DNA from: Hydractinia symbiolongicarpus
Taxonomy: Eukaryota > Cnidaria > Hydrozoa > Anthoathecata > Hydractiniidae
DNA length: 64,000 nt
Reading direction: 5' to 3'
Assembly: GCF_029227915.1 (NCBI RefSeq)
Contig: NC_079883.1
Span: 31,808,001 to 31,872,000, forward strand
Shown one piece after another: positions 46,967-61,203 of the stretch. Position numbers and translations under genes: made by a program. Position 1 is the first letter of the stretch. Every line of letters starts with the position of its first letter. The notes below the pieces were generated by a model. The model made no database searches and was not told the DNA's origin. It saw only the letters and a program-made list of their open reading frames with translations.

Positions 46967-48180
46967 AGTATACAAAGAAAGTACCCAGGTAGTAAACTCA
47001 TTTCCAGAACGATTTTTTAAATTATTTTTTTACCACTAAAACGCATAAGACTTGTAGTTTTTAAAAGTGTTTTCACTTTTGATGAGACGCTGAATAAAAG
47101 AAGTTTAATCGCCGGCAAACGAAAACCCGCTATTTCCCGTAAATCCCGGGCTTGGCCCGTATAGTCAAAAGTATACAAAGAAAGTACCCAGGTAGTAAAC
47201 TCATTTCCAGAACGATTTTTTAAATTATTTTTTCACCACTAAAACGCATAAGACTTGTATTTTTTAAAAGTGTTTTCACTTTTGATGAGACGCTGAATAA
47301 AAGAAGTTTAATCGCCGGCAAACGAAAACCCGCGATTTCCCGTAAATCCCGGGCTTGGCCCGTATAGTCAAAAGTATACAAAGAAAGTACCCAGGGAGTA
47401 AACTCATTTCCCGAACGATTTTTTATATTATTTTTTTACCACTAAACGCATGAGACTTGTAGTTTTCAAAAATATTTTCATATTTGATGGGACGCTGAAT
47501 AAAAGAAGTTTAATCGCCGGCAAACGAAAACCCGCGATTTCCCGTAAATCGCCGGCTTGGCCCGTATAGTCAAAAGTATACAAAGAAAGTACCCAGGGAG
47601 TAAACTCATTTCCCGAACGTTTTTTTATATTATTTTGTTACCGCTAAACGCATGAGACTTGTAGTTTTCAAAAATATTTTCATATTTGATGGGACGCTGA
47701 ATAAAAGAAGTTTAATTGCCGGCAAACGAAAATCCGCGATTTCCCGTAAATCCCGGACTCGGCCCGTATAGTCAAAAGTATACAAAGAAAGTACCCAGGG
47801 AGTAAACTCATTTCCAGAACGATTTTTTAAATTATTTTTTCACCACTAAAACGCATAAGACTTGTAGTTTTTAAAAATGTTTTCATTTTTGATGAGACGC
47901 TGAATAAAAGAAGTTTAATCGCCGGCAAACGAAAACCCGCGATTTCCCGTAAATCCCGGCTTGGCCCGTATAGTCAAAAGTATACAAAGAAAGTACCCAG
48001 GGAGTAAACTCATTTCCCGAACGATTTTTTAAATTATTTTTTCACCACTAAAACGCATGAGACTTGTAGTTTTCAAAAATGTTTTCATTTTTGATGAGAC
48101 GCTGAATAAAAGCAGTTTAATCGCCGGCAAACGAAAACCTGCGATTTCCCTAAATCCCGGACTCGGCCCGTATAGTCAAA
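46967..48180 (-). repeat. Six-monomer higher-order unit, copy 1
   Basis: A 1214 bp unit followed directly by a second copy. Shared markers are two monomers with CCCAGGTAGTAAAC (46986 and 47189; 48200 and 48403), the AAAAGTG/CACTTTT dyad form and a TTACCGCTAAACG variant. A third copy starts at 49395 but is soon replaced by other monomers, and a fourth partial copy starts at 50199. Confidence 0.87.
47063..47080. repeat. Dyad with paired substitutions
   Basis: Arms AAAAGTG (47063-47069) and CACTTTT (47074-47080) around TTTT. Relative to the common AAAAATG/CATTTTT form, one A-T pair has become G-C by changes on both arms. The same double form recurs near 47265, 48287, 48480, 50300 and 50500. Single-sided forms exist too, for example near 42525 and 51715. 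Confidence 0.85.
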
Positions 48181-49394
48181 AGTATACAAAGAAAGTACCC
48201 AGGTAGTAAACTCATTTCCAGAACGATTTTTTAAATTATTTTTTCACCACTAAAACGCATAAGACTTGTAGTTTTTAAAAGTGTTTTCACTTTTGATGAG
48301 ACGCTGAATAAAAGAAGTTTAATCGCCGGCAAACGAAAACCCGCGATTTCCCGTAAATCCCGGGCTTGGCCCGTATAGTCAAAAGTATACAAAGAAAGTA
48401 CCCAGGTAGTAAACTCATTTCCAGAACGATTTTTTAAATTATTTTTTCACCACTAAAACGCATAAGACTTGTATTTTTTAAAAGTGTTTTCACTTTTGAT
48501 GAGACGCTGAATAAAAGAAGTTTAATCGCCGGCAAACGAAAACCCGCGATTTCCCGTAAATCCCGGGCTTGGCCCGTATAGTCAAAAGTATACAAAGAAA
48601 GTACCCAGGGAGTAAACTCATTTCCCGAACGATTTTTTATATTATTTTTTTACCACTAAACGCATGAGACTTGTAGTTTTCAAAAATATTTTCATATTTG
48701 ATGGGACGCTGAATAAAAGAAGTTTAATCGCCGGCAAACGAAAACCCGCGATTTCCCGTAAATCCCGGGCTTGGCCCGTATAGTCAAAAGTATACAAAGA
48801 AAGTACCCAGGGAGTAAACTCATTTTCCGAACGATTTTTTATATTATTTTTTTACCGCTAAACGCATGAGACTTGTAGTTTTCAAAAATATTTTTATATT
48901 TGATGGGACGCTGAATAAAAGAAGTTTAATTGCCGGCAAACGAAAATCCGCGATTTCCCGTAAATCCCGGACCCGGCCCGTATAGTCAAAAGTATACAAA
49001 GAAAGTACCCAGGGAGTAAACTCATTTCCAGAACGATTTTTTAAATTATTTTTTCACCACTAAAACGCATAAGACTTGTAGTTTTTAAAAATGTTTTCAT
49101 TTTTGATGAGACGCTGAATAAAAGAAGTTTAATCGCCGGCAAACGAAAACCCGCGATTTCCCGTAAATCCCGGCTTGGCCCGTATAGTCAAAAGTATACA
49201 AAGAAAGTACCCAGGGAGTAAACTCATTTCCCGAACGATTTTTTAAATTATTTTTTCACCACTAAAACGCGTGAGACTTGTAGTTTTCAAAAATGTTTTC
49301 ATTTTTGATGAGACGCTGAATAAAAGCAGTTTAATCGCCGGCAAACGAAAACCTGCGATTTCCCTAAATCCCGGACTCGGCCCGTATAGTCAAA
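48181..49394 (-). repeat. Six-monomer higher-order unit, copy 2
   Basis: Direct tandem copy of 46967-48180. It differs by scattered bases, for example CGTAAATCCCGGGCTTGG where copy 1 has CGTAAATCGCCGGCTTGG. Confidence 0.87.
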
Positions 49395-52300
49395 AGTATA
49401 CAAAGAAAGTACCCAGGTAGTAAACTCATTTCCAGAACGATTTTTTAAATTATTTTTTCACCACTAAAACGCATAAGACTTGTAGTTTTTAAAAATATTT
49501 TCATATTTGATGGGACGCTGAATAAAAGAAGTTTAAGCAAACGAAAATCCGCGATTTCCCGTAAATCCCGGACTCGGCCCGTATAGTCAAAAGTATACAA
49601 AGAAAGTACCCAGGGAGTAAACTCATTTCCCGAACGATTTTTTAAATTATTTTTTCACCACTAAAACGCATGAGACTTGTAGTTTTCAAAAATGTTTTCA
49701 TTTTTGATGAGACGCTTAATGAAAGAGGTTTAATCGCCGGCAAACGAAATCCCGCGTTTTCCCGTAAATCCGGGGCTTGGCCCGCATAGTCGAATGTATA
49801 CAAAGAAAGTATCCTGTGAGTAAACTCATTTCCAGAACGATTTTTTAAATTATTTTTTCACCACTAAAACGCATAAGACTTGTAGTTTTCAAAAATGTTT
49901 TCATTTTTGATGAGACGCTGAATAAAAGAAGTATAATCGCCGGCAAACGAAAACCCGCGATTTCCCGTAAATCCCGGCTTGGCCCGTATAGTCAAAAGTA
50001 TACAAAGAAAGTACCCCGGGAGTAAACTCATTTCCCGAACGATTTTTTAAATTATTTTTTCACCACTAAAACGCATGAGACTTGTAGTTTTCAAAAATGT
50101 TTTCATTTTTGATGAGACGCTGAATAAAAGCAGTTTAATCGCCGGCAAACGAAAACCTGCGATTTCCCTAAATCCCGGACTCGGCCCGTATAGTTAAAAG
50201 TATACAAAGAAAGTACCCAGGTAGTAAACTCATTTCCAGAACGATTTTTTAAATTATTTTTTCACCACTAAAACGCATAAGACTTGTAGTTTTTAAAAGT
50301 GTTTTCACTTTTGATGAGACGCTGAATAAAAGAAGTTTAATCGCCGGCAAACGAAAACCCGCGATTTCCCGTAAATCCCGGGCTTGGCCCGTATAGTCAA
50401 AAGTATACAAAGAAAGTACCCAGGTAGTAAACTCATTTCCAGAACGATTTTTTAAATTATTTTTTCACCACTAAAACGCATAAGACTTGTATTTTTTAAA
50501 AGTGTTTTCACTTTTGATGAAACGCTGAATAAAAGAAGTTTAATCGCCGGCAAACGAAAACCCGCGATTTCCCGTAAATCCCGGGCTTGGCCCGTATAGT
50601 CAAAAGTATACAAAGAAAGTACCCAGGGAGTAAACTCATTTCCCGAACGATTTTTTATATTATTTTTTTACCACTAAACGCATGAGACTTGTAGTTTTCA
50701 AAAATATTTTCATATTTGATGGGACGCTGAATAAAAGAAGTTTAATCGCCGGCAAACGAAAACCCGCGATTTCCCGTAAATCCCGGGCTTGGCCCGTATA
50801 GTCAAAAGTATACAAAGAAAGTACCCAGGGAGTAAACTCATTTCCCGAACGATTTTTTATATTATTTTTTTACCGCTAAACGCATGAGACTTGTAGTTTT
50901 CAAAAATATTTTCATATTTGATGGGACGCTGAATAAAAGAAGTTTAATTGCCGGCAAACGAAAATCCGCGATTTCCCGTAAATCCCGGACTCGGCCCGTA
51001 TAGTCAAAAGTATACAAAGAAAGTACCCAGGGAGTAAACTCATTTCCAGAACGATTTTTTAAATTATTTTTTCACCACTAAAACGCATAAGACTTGTAGT
51101 TTTTAAAAATGTTTTCATTTTTGATGAGACGCTGAATAAAAGAAGTTTAATCGCTGGCAAACGAAAACCCGCGATTTCCCGTAAATCCCGGCTTGGCGCG
51201 TATAGTCAAAAGTATACAAAGAAAGTACCCAGGGAGTAAACTCATTTCCCGAACGATTTTTTAAATTATTTTTTCACCACTAAAACGCATGAGACTTGTA
51301 GTTTTGAAAAATGTTTTCATTTTTGATGAGACGCTGAATAAAAGCAGTTTAATCGCCGGCAAACGAAAACCTGCGATTTCCCTAAATCCCGGACTCGGCC
51401 CGTATAGTCAAAAGTATACAAAGAAAGTACCCAGGGAGTAAACTCATTTCCCGAACGATTTTTTAAATTATTTTTTCACCACTAAAACGCATGAGACTTG
51501 TAGTTTTCAAAAATGTTTTCATTTTTGATGAGACGCTTAATGAAAGAGGTTTAATCGCCGGCAAACAAAATCCCGCGTTTTCCCGTAAATCCTGGGCTTG
51601 GCCCGCATAGTCGAATGTATACAAAGAAAGTATCCTGTGAGTAAACTCATTTCCAGAACGATTTTTTAAATTATTTTTTCACCACTAAAACGCATAAGAC
51701 TTGTAGTTTTTAAAAGTGTTTTCATTTTTGATGAGACGCTGAATAAAAGAAGTTTAATCGCCGGCAAACGAAAACCCGCGATTTCCCGTAAATCCCGGGC
51801 TTGGCCCGTATAGTCAAAAGTATACAAAGAAAGTACCCAGGGAGTAAACTCATTTCCCGAACGATTTTTTAAATTTTTTTTTCACCACTAAAACGCATGA
51901 GACTTGTAGTTTTCAAAAATGTTTTTATTTTTGATGAGACGCTTAATGAAAGAGGTTTAATCGCCGGAAAACGAAAACCCGCGATTTCCCGTAAATCCCG
52001 GGCTTGGCCCGTATAGTCGAATGTATACAAAGAAAGTATCCTGTGAGTAAACTCATTTCCAGAACGATTTTTTAAATTATTTTTTCACCACTAAAACGCA
52101 TAAGACTTGTAGTTTTTAAAAGTGTTTTCATTTTTGATGAGACGCTGAATAAAAGAAGTTTAATCGCCGGCAAACGAAAACCCGCGATTTCCCGTAAATC
52201 CCGGGCTTGGCCCGTATAGTCAAAAGTATACAAAGAAAGTACCCAGGGAGTAAACTCATTTCCCGAACGATTTTTTATATTATTTTTTTACCACTAAACG

Positions 52301-53929
52301 CATGAGACTTGTAGTTTTCAAAAATATTTTCATATTTGATGGGACGCTGAATAAAAAAAGCTTAATTGCCGGCAAACGAAAATCCGCGATTTCCCGTAAA
52401 TCCCGGACTCTCCCCGTATAGTCAAAAGTATACAAAGAAAGTACCCAGGGAGTAAACTCATTTCCAGAACAATTTTTTAAATTATTTTTTCACCACTAAA
52501 ACGCATAAGACTTGTAGTTTTTAAAAATGTTTTCATTTTTGATGAGACGCTGAATAAAAGAAGTTTAATCGCCGGCAAACGAAAACCCTGCGATTTCCCG
52601 TAAATCCCGGCTTGGCCCGTATAGTCAAAAGTATACAAAGAAAGTACCCAGGGAATAAACGCATTTCCCGAACGATTTTTTAAATTATTTTTTCACCACT
52701 AAAACGCATGAGACTTGTAGTTTTAAAAATGTTTTCATTTTTGATGAGACGCAGAATAAAAGCAGTTTAATCGCCGGCAAACGAAAACCTGCGATTTCCT
52801 GTAAATCCCGGACTCGGCCCGTATAGTCAAAAGTATACAAAGAAAGTACCCAGGTAGTAAACTCATTTCAAGAACGATTTTTTAAATTATTTTTTCACCA
52901 CTAAAACGCATAAGAGTTGTAGTTTTTAAAAATGTTTTCACTTTTGATGAGACGCTGAATAAAAGAAGTTTAATCGCCGGCAAACGAAAACCCGCGATTT
53001 CCCGTAAATCCCGGACTCGGCCCGTATAGTCAAAAGTATACAAAGAAAGTACCCAGGGAGTAAACTCATTTCCCGAACGATTTTTTAAATTATTTTTTCA
53101 CCACTAAAACGCATGAGACTTGTAGTTTTCAAAAATGTTTTCATTTTTGATGAGACGCTTAATGAAAGAGGTTTAATCGCCGGAAAACGAAAACCCGCGA
53201 TTTCCCGTAAATCCCGGGCTTGGCCCGTATAGTCGAATGTATACAAAGAAAGTATCCTGTGAGTAAACTCATTTCCAGAACGATTTTTTAAATTATATTT
53301 TCACCACTAAAACGCATGAGACTTGTAGTTTTCAAAAAAGTTTTCATTTTTGATGAGACGCTGAATAAAAGCAGTTTAATCGCCGGCAAACGAAATCCCG
53401 CGTTTTCCCGTAAATCCGGGGCTTGGCCCGTATAGTCGAATGTATACAAAGAAAGTACCGAGGGAGTAAACTCATTTCCAGAACGATTTTTTAAATTATT
53501 TTTTCACCACTAAAACGCATCAGACTTGTAGTTTTTAAAAATGTTTTCATTTTTGATGAGACGCTGAATAAAAGAAGTTTAATCGCCGGCAAACGAAAAC
53601 CCGCGATTTCCCGTAAATTCCGGCTTGCCCGTATAGTCGAAAGTATACAAAGAAAGTACCCAGGGAGTAAACTCATTTCCAGAACGATTTTTTAAATTTT
53701 TTTTTCACCACTAAAACGCATGAGACTTGTAGTTTTTAAAAATGTTTTTATTTTTGATGAGACGCTTAATGAAAGAGGTTTAATCGCCGGAAAACGAAAA
53801 CCCGCGATTTCCCGTAAATCCCGGGCTTGGCCCGTATAGTCGAATGTATACAAAGAAAGTATCCTGTGAGTAAACTCATTTCCAGAACGATTTTTTAAAT
53901 TATTTTTTCACCACTAAAACGCATAAGAC

Positions 53930-55330
53930 TTGTAGTTTTTAAAAATGTTTTCATTTTTGATGAGACGCTGAATAAAAGAAGTTTAATCGCCGGCAAACGA
54001 AAACCCGCGATTTCCCGTAAATCCCGCGCTTGGCCCGTATAGTCAAAAGTATACAAAGAAAGTACCCAGGGAGTAAACTCATTTCCCGAACGATTTTTTA
54101 TATTATTTTTTTACCACTAAACGCATGAGACTTGTACTTTTCAAAAATATTTTCATATTTGATGGGACGCTGAATAAAAGAAGTTTAATCGCCGGCAAAC
54201 GAAAATCCGCGATTTCCCGTAAATCCCGGACTCGGCCCGTATAGTCAAAAGTATACAAAGAAAGTACCCAGGGAGTAAACTCATTTCCCGAACGATTTTT
54301 TAAATTATTTTTTCACCACTAAAACGCATGAGACTTGTAGTTTTCAAAAATGTTTTCATTTTTGATGAGACGCTGAATAAAAGAAGTTTAATCGCCGGCA
54401 AACGAAAACCCGCGATTTCCCGTAAATCCCGGCTTGGCCCGTATAGTCAAAAGTATACAAAGAAAGTACCCGGGGAGTAAACTCATTTCCCGAACGATTT
54501 TTTAAATTATTTTTTCACCACTAAAACGCATGAGACTTGTAGTTTTCAAAAATGTTTTCATTTTTGATGAGACGCTGAATAAAAGAAGTTTAATCGCCGG
54601 CAAACGAAAACCAGCGACTTCCCGTAAATCCCGGGCTTGGCCCGTATAGTCAAAAGTATACAAAGAAAGTACCCAGGGAGTAAACTCATTTCCCGAAGGA
54701 TTTTTTAAATTACTTTTTCACCATTAAAACGCATGAGACTTGTGGTTTTTAAAAATGTTTTCATTTCTGATGAGACGCTGAATAAAAGAAGTTTAATCGC
54801 CGGCAAACGAAAACCTGCGATTTCCCGTAAATCCGGGCCTTGGCCCGTATAGTCGAATGTATACAAAGAAAGTACCGAGGGAGTAAACTCATTTCCCGAA
54901 CGATTTTTTAAATTTTTTTTTCACCACTAAAACGCATGAGACTTGTAGTTTTCAAAAAAGTTTTCATTTTTGATGAGACGCTGAATAAAAGCAGTTTAAT
55001 CGCCGGCAAACGAAATCCCGCGTTTTCCCGTAAATCCGGGGCGTGGCCCGTATAGTCGAATGTATACAAAGAAAGTACCCAGGGAGTAAACTCATTTCCC
55101 GAACTATTTTTTAAATTTTTTTTTCACCACTAAAACGCATGAGACTTGTAGTTTTTAAAAATGTTTTTATTTTTGATGAGACGCTTAATGAAAGAGGTTT
55201 AATCGCCGGAAAACGAAAACCCGCGATTTCCCGTAAATCCCGGGCTTGGCCCGTATAGTCGAATGTATACAAAGAAAGTATCCTGTGAGTAAACTCATTT
55301 CCAGAACGATTTTTTAAATTATTTTTTCAC
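53930..55330 (-). repeat. Higher-order block D, copy 1 (pairs with about 59803-61203)
   Basis: Recurs about 5873 bp downstream (29 monomers). Markers are CCCGCGCTTGGCCC (near 54024/59897), CTTGTACTTTTC (near 54133/60006), CCATTAAAACGC (near 54721/60594) and CCGGGGCGTGGCCC (near 55036/60910). Edges are approximate. Confidence 0.8.
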
Positions 55331-56460
55331 CACTAAAACGCATAAGACTTGTAGTTTTTAAAAGTGTTTTCATTTTTGATGAGACGCTGAATAAAAGAAG
55401 TTTAATCGCCGGCAAACGAAAACCCGCGATTTCCCGTAAATCCCGGGCTTGGCCCGTATAGTCAAAAGTACACAAAGAAAGTACCCAGGGAGTAAACTCA
55501 TTTCCCGAACGATTTTTTAAATTTTTTTTTCACCACTAAAACGCATGAGACTTGTAGTTTTCAAAAATGTTTTTATTTTTGATGAGACGCTTAATGAAAG
55601 AGGTTTAATCGCCGGAAAACGAAAACCCGCGATTTCCCGTAAATCCCGGGCTTGGCCCGTATAGTCGAATGTATACAAAGAAAGTATCCTGTGAGTAAAC
55701 TCATTTCCAGAACGATTTTTTAAATTATTTTTTCACCACTAAAACGCATAAGACTTGTAGTTTTTAAAAGTGTTTTCATTTTTGATGAGACGCTGAATAA
55801 AAGAAGTTTAATCGCCGGCAAACGAAAACCCGCGATTTCCCGTAAATCCCGGGCTTGGCCCGTATAGTCAAAAGTATACAAAGAAAGTACCCAGGGAGTA
55901 AACTCATTTCCCGAACGATTTTTTATATTATTTTTTTACCACTAAACGCATGAGACTTGTAGTTTTCAAAAATATTTTCATATTTGATGGGACGCTGAAT
56001 AAAAAAAGCTTAATTGCCGGCAAACGAAAATCCGCGATTTCCCGTAAATCCCGGACTCGGCCCGTATAGTCAAAAGTATACAAAGAAAGTACCCAGGGAG
56101 TAAACTCATTTCCAGAACAATTTTTTAAATTATTTTTTCACCACTAAAACGCATAAGACTTGTAGTTTTTAAAAATGTTTTCATTTTTGATGAGACGCTG
56201 AATAAAAGAAGTTTAATCGCCGGCAAACGAAAACCCGCGATTTCCCGTAAATCCCGGCTTGGCCCGTATAGTCAAAAGTATACAAAGAAAGTACCCAGGG
56301 AATAAACTCATTTCCCGAACGATTTTTTAAATTATTTTTTCACCACTAAAACGCATGAGACTTGTAGTTTTAAAAATGTTTTCATTTTTGATGAGACGCA
56401 GAATAAAAGCAGTTTAATCGCCGGCAAACGAAAACCTGCGATTTCCCTAAATCCCGGACT

Positions 56461-57878
56461 CGGCCCGTATAGTCAAAAGTATACAAAGAAAGTACCCAGG
56501 TAGTAAACTCATTTCAAGAACGATTTTTTAAATTATTTTTTCACCACTAAAACGCATAAGAGTTGTAGTTTTTAAAAATGTTTTCACTTTTGATGAGACG
56601 CTGAATAAAAGAAGTTTAATCGCCGGCAAACGAAAACCCGCGATTTCCCGTAAATCCCGGACTCGGCCCGTATAGTCAAAAGTATACAAAGAAAGTACCC
56701 AGGGAGTAAACTCATTTCCCGAACGATTTTTTAAATTATTTTTTCACCACTAAAACGCATGAGACTTGTAGTTTTCAAAAATGTTTTCATTTTTGATGAG
56801 ACGCTTAATGAAAGAGGTTTAATCGCCGGCAAACGAAATCCCGCGTTTTCCCGTAAATCCGGGCCTTGGCCCGTATAGTCGAATGTATACAAAGAAAGTA
56901 CCGAGGGAGTAAACTCATTTCCCGAACGATTTTTTAAATTTTTTTTTCACCACTAAAACGCATGAGACTTGTAGTTTTCAAAAATGTTTTTATTTTTGAT
57001 GAGACGCTTAATGAAAGAGGTTTAATCGCCGGAAAACGAAAACCCGTGATTTCCCGTAAATCCCGGGCTTGGCCCGTATAGTCGAATGTATACAAAGAAA
57101 GTATCCTGTGAGTAAACTCATTTCCAGAACGATTTTTTAAATTATTTTTTCACCACTAAAACGCATCAGACTTGTAGTTTTTAAAAATGTTTTCATTTTT
57201 GATGAGACGCTGAATAAAAGAAGTTTAATCGCCGGCAAACGAAAACTTGCGATTTCCCGTAAATTCCGGCTTGGTCCGTATAGTCGAAAGTATACAAAGA
57301 AAGTACCCAGGGAGTAAACTCATTTCCAGAACGATTTTTTAAATTATATTTTCACCACTAAAACGCATGAGACTTGTAGTTTTCAAAAAAGTTTTCATTT
57401 TTGATGAGACGCTGAATAAAAGCAGTTTAATCGCCGGCAAACGAAATCCCGCGTTTTCCCGTAAATCCGGGGCTTGGCCCGTATAGTCGAATGTATACAA
57501 AGAAAGTACCGAGGGAGTAAACTCATTTCCAGAACGATTTTTTAATTTTTTTTTTCACCACTAAAACGCATCAGACTTGTAGTTTTTAAAAATGTTTTCA
57601 TTTTTGATGAGACGCTGAATAAAAGAAGTTTAATCGCCGGCAAACGAAAACCCGCGATTTCCCGTAAATTCTGGCTTGGCCCGTATAGTCAAAAGTATAC
57701 AAAGAAAGTATCCAGGTAGTAAACTCATTTCCCGAACGATTTTTTAAATTATTTTTTCACCACTAAAACGCATGATACTTGTAGTTGTCAAAAATGTTTT
57801 CATTTTTGATGAGACGCTGAATAAAAGCAGTTTAATCGCCGGCAAACGAAAACCTGCGATTTCCCTAAATCCCGGACT
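56461..57878 (-). repeat. Seven-monomer higher-order unit, copy 1
   Basis: A 1418 bp unit repeated directly at 57879-59296. Markers include TCATTTCAAGAACG, GCATAAGAGTTGTAG, CCGGGCCTTGGCCC (56861 and 58279) and GCATGATACTTGTAGTTGTC. The match ends at 59297, where CCCAGGGAG replaces CCCAGGTAG. Confidence 0.88.
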
Positions 57879-59296
57879 CGGCCCGTATAGTCAAAAGTAT
57901 ACAAAGAAAGTACCCAGGTAGTAAACTCATTTCAAGAACGATTTTTTAAATTATTTTTTCACCACTAAAACGCATAAGAGTTGTAGTTTTTAAAAATGTT
58001 TTCACTTTTGATGAGACGCTGAATAAAAGAAGTTTAATCGCCGGCAAACGAAAACCCGCGATTTCCCGTAAATCCCGGACTCGGCCCGTATAGTCAAAAG
58101 TATACAAAGAAAGTACCCAGGGAGTAAACTCATTTCCCGAACGATTTTTTAAATTATTTTTTCACCACTAAAACGCATGAGACTTGTAGTTTTCAAAAAT
58201 GTTTTCATTTTTGATGAGACGCTTAATGAAAGAGGTTTAATCGCCGGCAAACGAAATCCCGCGTTTTCCCGTAAATCCGGGCCTTGGCCCGTATAGTCGA
58301 ATGTATACAAAGAAAGTACCGAGGGAGTAAACTCATTTCCCGAACGATTTTTTAAATTTTTTTTTCACCACTAAAACGCATGAGACTTGTAGTTTTCAAA
58401 AATGTTTTTATTTTTGATGAGACGCTTAATGAAAGAGGTTTAATCGCCGGAAAACGAAAACCCGTGATTTCCCGTAAATCCCGGGCTTGGCCCGTATAGT
58501 CGAATGTATACAAAGAAAGTATCCTGTGAGTAAACTCATTTCCAGAACGATTTTTTAAATTATTTTTTCACCACTAAAACGCATCAGACTTGTAGTTTTT
58601 AAAAATGTTTTCATTTTTGATGAGACGCTGAATAAAAGAAGTTTAATCGCCGGCAAACGAAAACTTGCGATTTCCCGTAAATTCCGGCTTGGTCCGTATA
58701 GTCGAAAGTATACAAAGAAAGTACCCAAGGAGTAAACTCATTTCCAGAACGATTTTTTAAATTATATTTTCACCACTAAAACGCATGAGACTTGTAGTTT
58801 TCAAAAAAGTTTTCATTTTTGATGAGACGCTGAATAAAAGCAGTTTAATCGCCGGCAAACGAAATCCCGCGTTTTCCCGTAAATCCGGGGCTTGGCCCGT
58901 ATAGTCGAATGTATACAAAGAAAGTACCGAGGGAGTAAACTCATTTCCAGAACGATTTTTTAAATTATTTTTTCACCACTAAAACGCATCAGACTTGTAG
59001 TTTTTAAAAATGTTTTCATTTTTGATGAGACGCTGAATAAAAGAAGTTTAATCGCCGGCAAACGAAAACCCGCGATTTCCCGTAAATTCTGGCTTGGCCC
59101 GTATAGTCAAAAGTATACAAAGAAAGTATCCAGGTAGTAAACTCATTTCCCGAACGATTTTTTAAATTATTTTTTCACCACTAAAACGCATGATACTTGT
59201 AGTTGTCAAAAATGTTTTCATTTTTGATGAGACGCTGAATAAAAGCAGTTTAATCGCCGGCAAACGAAAACCTGCGATTTCCCTAAATCCCGGACT
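57879..59296 (-). repeat. Seven-monomer higher-order unit, copy 2
   Basis: Direct tandem copy of 56461-57878. The few differences suggest recent amplification. Confidence 0.88.
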
Positions 59297-59802
59297 CGGC
59301 CCGTATAGTCAAAAGTATACAAAGAAAGTACCCAGGGAGTAAACTCATTTCCAGAACGATTTTTTAAATTATATTTTCACCACTAAAACGCATGAGACTT
59401 GTAGTTTTTAAAAATGTTTTCATTTTTGATGAGACGCTGAATAAAAGAAGTTTAATCGCCGGCAAACGAAAACCCGCGATTTCCCATAAATCCCGGCTTG
59501 GCCCGTATAGTCAAAAGTATACAAAGAAAGTACCCAGGGAGTAAACTCATTTCCCGAACGATTTTTTAAATTATTTTTTCACCACTAAAACGCATGAGAC
59601 TTGTAGTTTTCAAAAAAGTTTTCATTTTTGATGAGACGCTGAATAAAAGCAGTTTAATCGCCGGCAAACGAAAACCTGCGATTTCCCTAAATCCCGGACT
59701 CGGCCCGTATAGTCAAAAGTATACAAAGAAAGTACCCAGGGAGTAAACTCATTTCCAGAACGATTTTTTAAATTATTTTTTCACCACTAAAACGCATAAG
59801 AC

Positions 59803-61203
59803 TTGTAGTTTTTAAAAATGTTTTCATTTTTGATGAGACGCTGAATAAAAGAAGTTTAATCGCCGGCAAACGAAAACCCGCGATTTCCCGTAAATCCCGC
59901 GCTTGGCCCGTATAGTCAAAAGTATACAAAGAAAGTACCCAGGGAGTAAACTCATTTCCCGAACGATTTTTTATATTATTTTTTTACCACTAAACGCATG
60001 AGACTTGTACTTTTCAAAAATATTTTCATATTTGATGGGACGCTGAATAAAAGAAGTTTAATCGCCGGCAAACGAAAATCCGCGATTTCCCGTAAATCCC
60101 GGACTCGGCCCGTATAGTCAAAAGTATACAAAGAAAGTACCCAGGGAGTAAACTCATTTCCCAAACGATTTTTTAAATTATTTTTTCACCACTAAAACGC
60201 ATGAGACTTGTAGTTTTCAAAAATGTTTTCATTTTTGATGAGACGCTGAATAAAAGAAGTTTAATCGCCGGCAAACGAAAACCCGCGATTTCCCGTAAAT
60301 CCCGGCTTGGCCCGTATAGTCAAAAGTATACAAAGAAAGTACCCGGGGAGTAAACTCATTTCCCGAACGATTTTTTAAATTATTTTTTCACCACTAAAAC
60401 GCATGAGACTTGTAGTTTTCAAAAATGTTTTCATTTTTGATGAGACGCTGAATAAAAGAAGTTTAATCGCCGGCAAACGAAAACCAGCGACTTCCCGTAA
60501 ATCCCGGGCTTGGCCCGTATAGTCAAAAGTATACAAAGAAAGTACCCAGGGAGTAAACTCATTTCCCGAAGGATTTTTTAAATTACTTTTTCACCATTAA
60601 AACGCATGAGACTTGTAGTTTTTAAAAATGTTTTCATTTCTGATGAGACGCTGAATAAAAGAAGTTTAATCGCCGGCAAACGAAAACCTGCGATTTCCCG
60701 TAAATCCGGGCCTTGGCCCGTATAGTCGAATGTATACAAAGAAAGTACCGAGGGAGTAAACTCATTTCCCGAACGATTTTTTAAATTTTTTTTTCACCAC
60801 TAAAACGCATGAGACTTGTAGTTTTCAAAAAAGTTTTCATTTTTGATGAGACGCTGAATAAAAGCAGTTTAATCGCCGGCAAACGAAATCCCGCGTTTTC
60901 CCGTAAATCCGGGGCGTGGCCCGTATAGTCGAATGTATACAAAGAAAGTACCCAGGGAGTAAACTCATTTCCCGAACTATTTTTTAAATTTTTTTTTCAC
61001 CACTAAAACGGATGAGACTTGTAGTTTTTAAAAATGTTTTTATTTTTGATGAGACGCTTAATGAAAGAGGTTTAATCGCCGGAAAACGAAAACCCGCGAT
61101 TTCCCGTAAATCCCGGGCTTGGCCCGTATAGTCGAATGTATACAAAGAAAGTATCCTGTGAGTAAACTCATTTCCAGAACGATTTTTTAAATTATTTTTT
61201 CAC
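59803..61203 (-). repeat. Higher-order block D, copy 2
   Basis: Counterpart of 53930-55330, with the same unusual monomers in the same order and scattered single-base differences. Confidence 0.8.
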
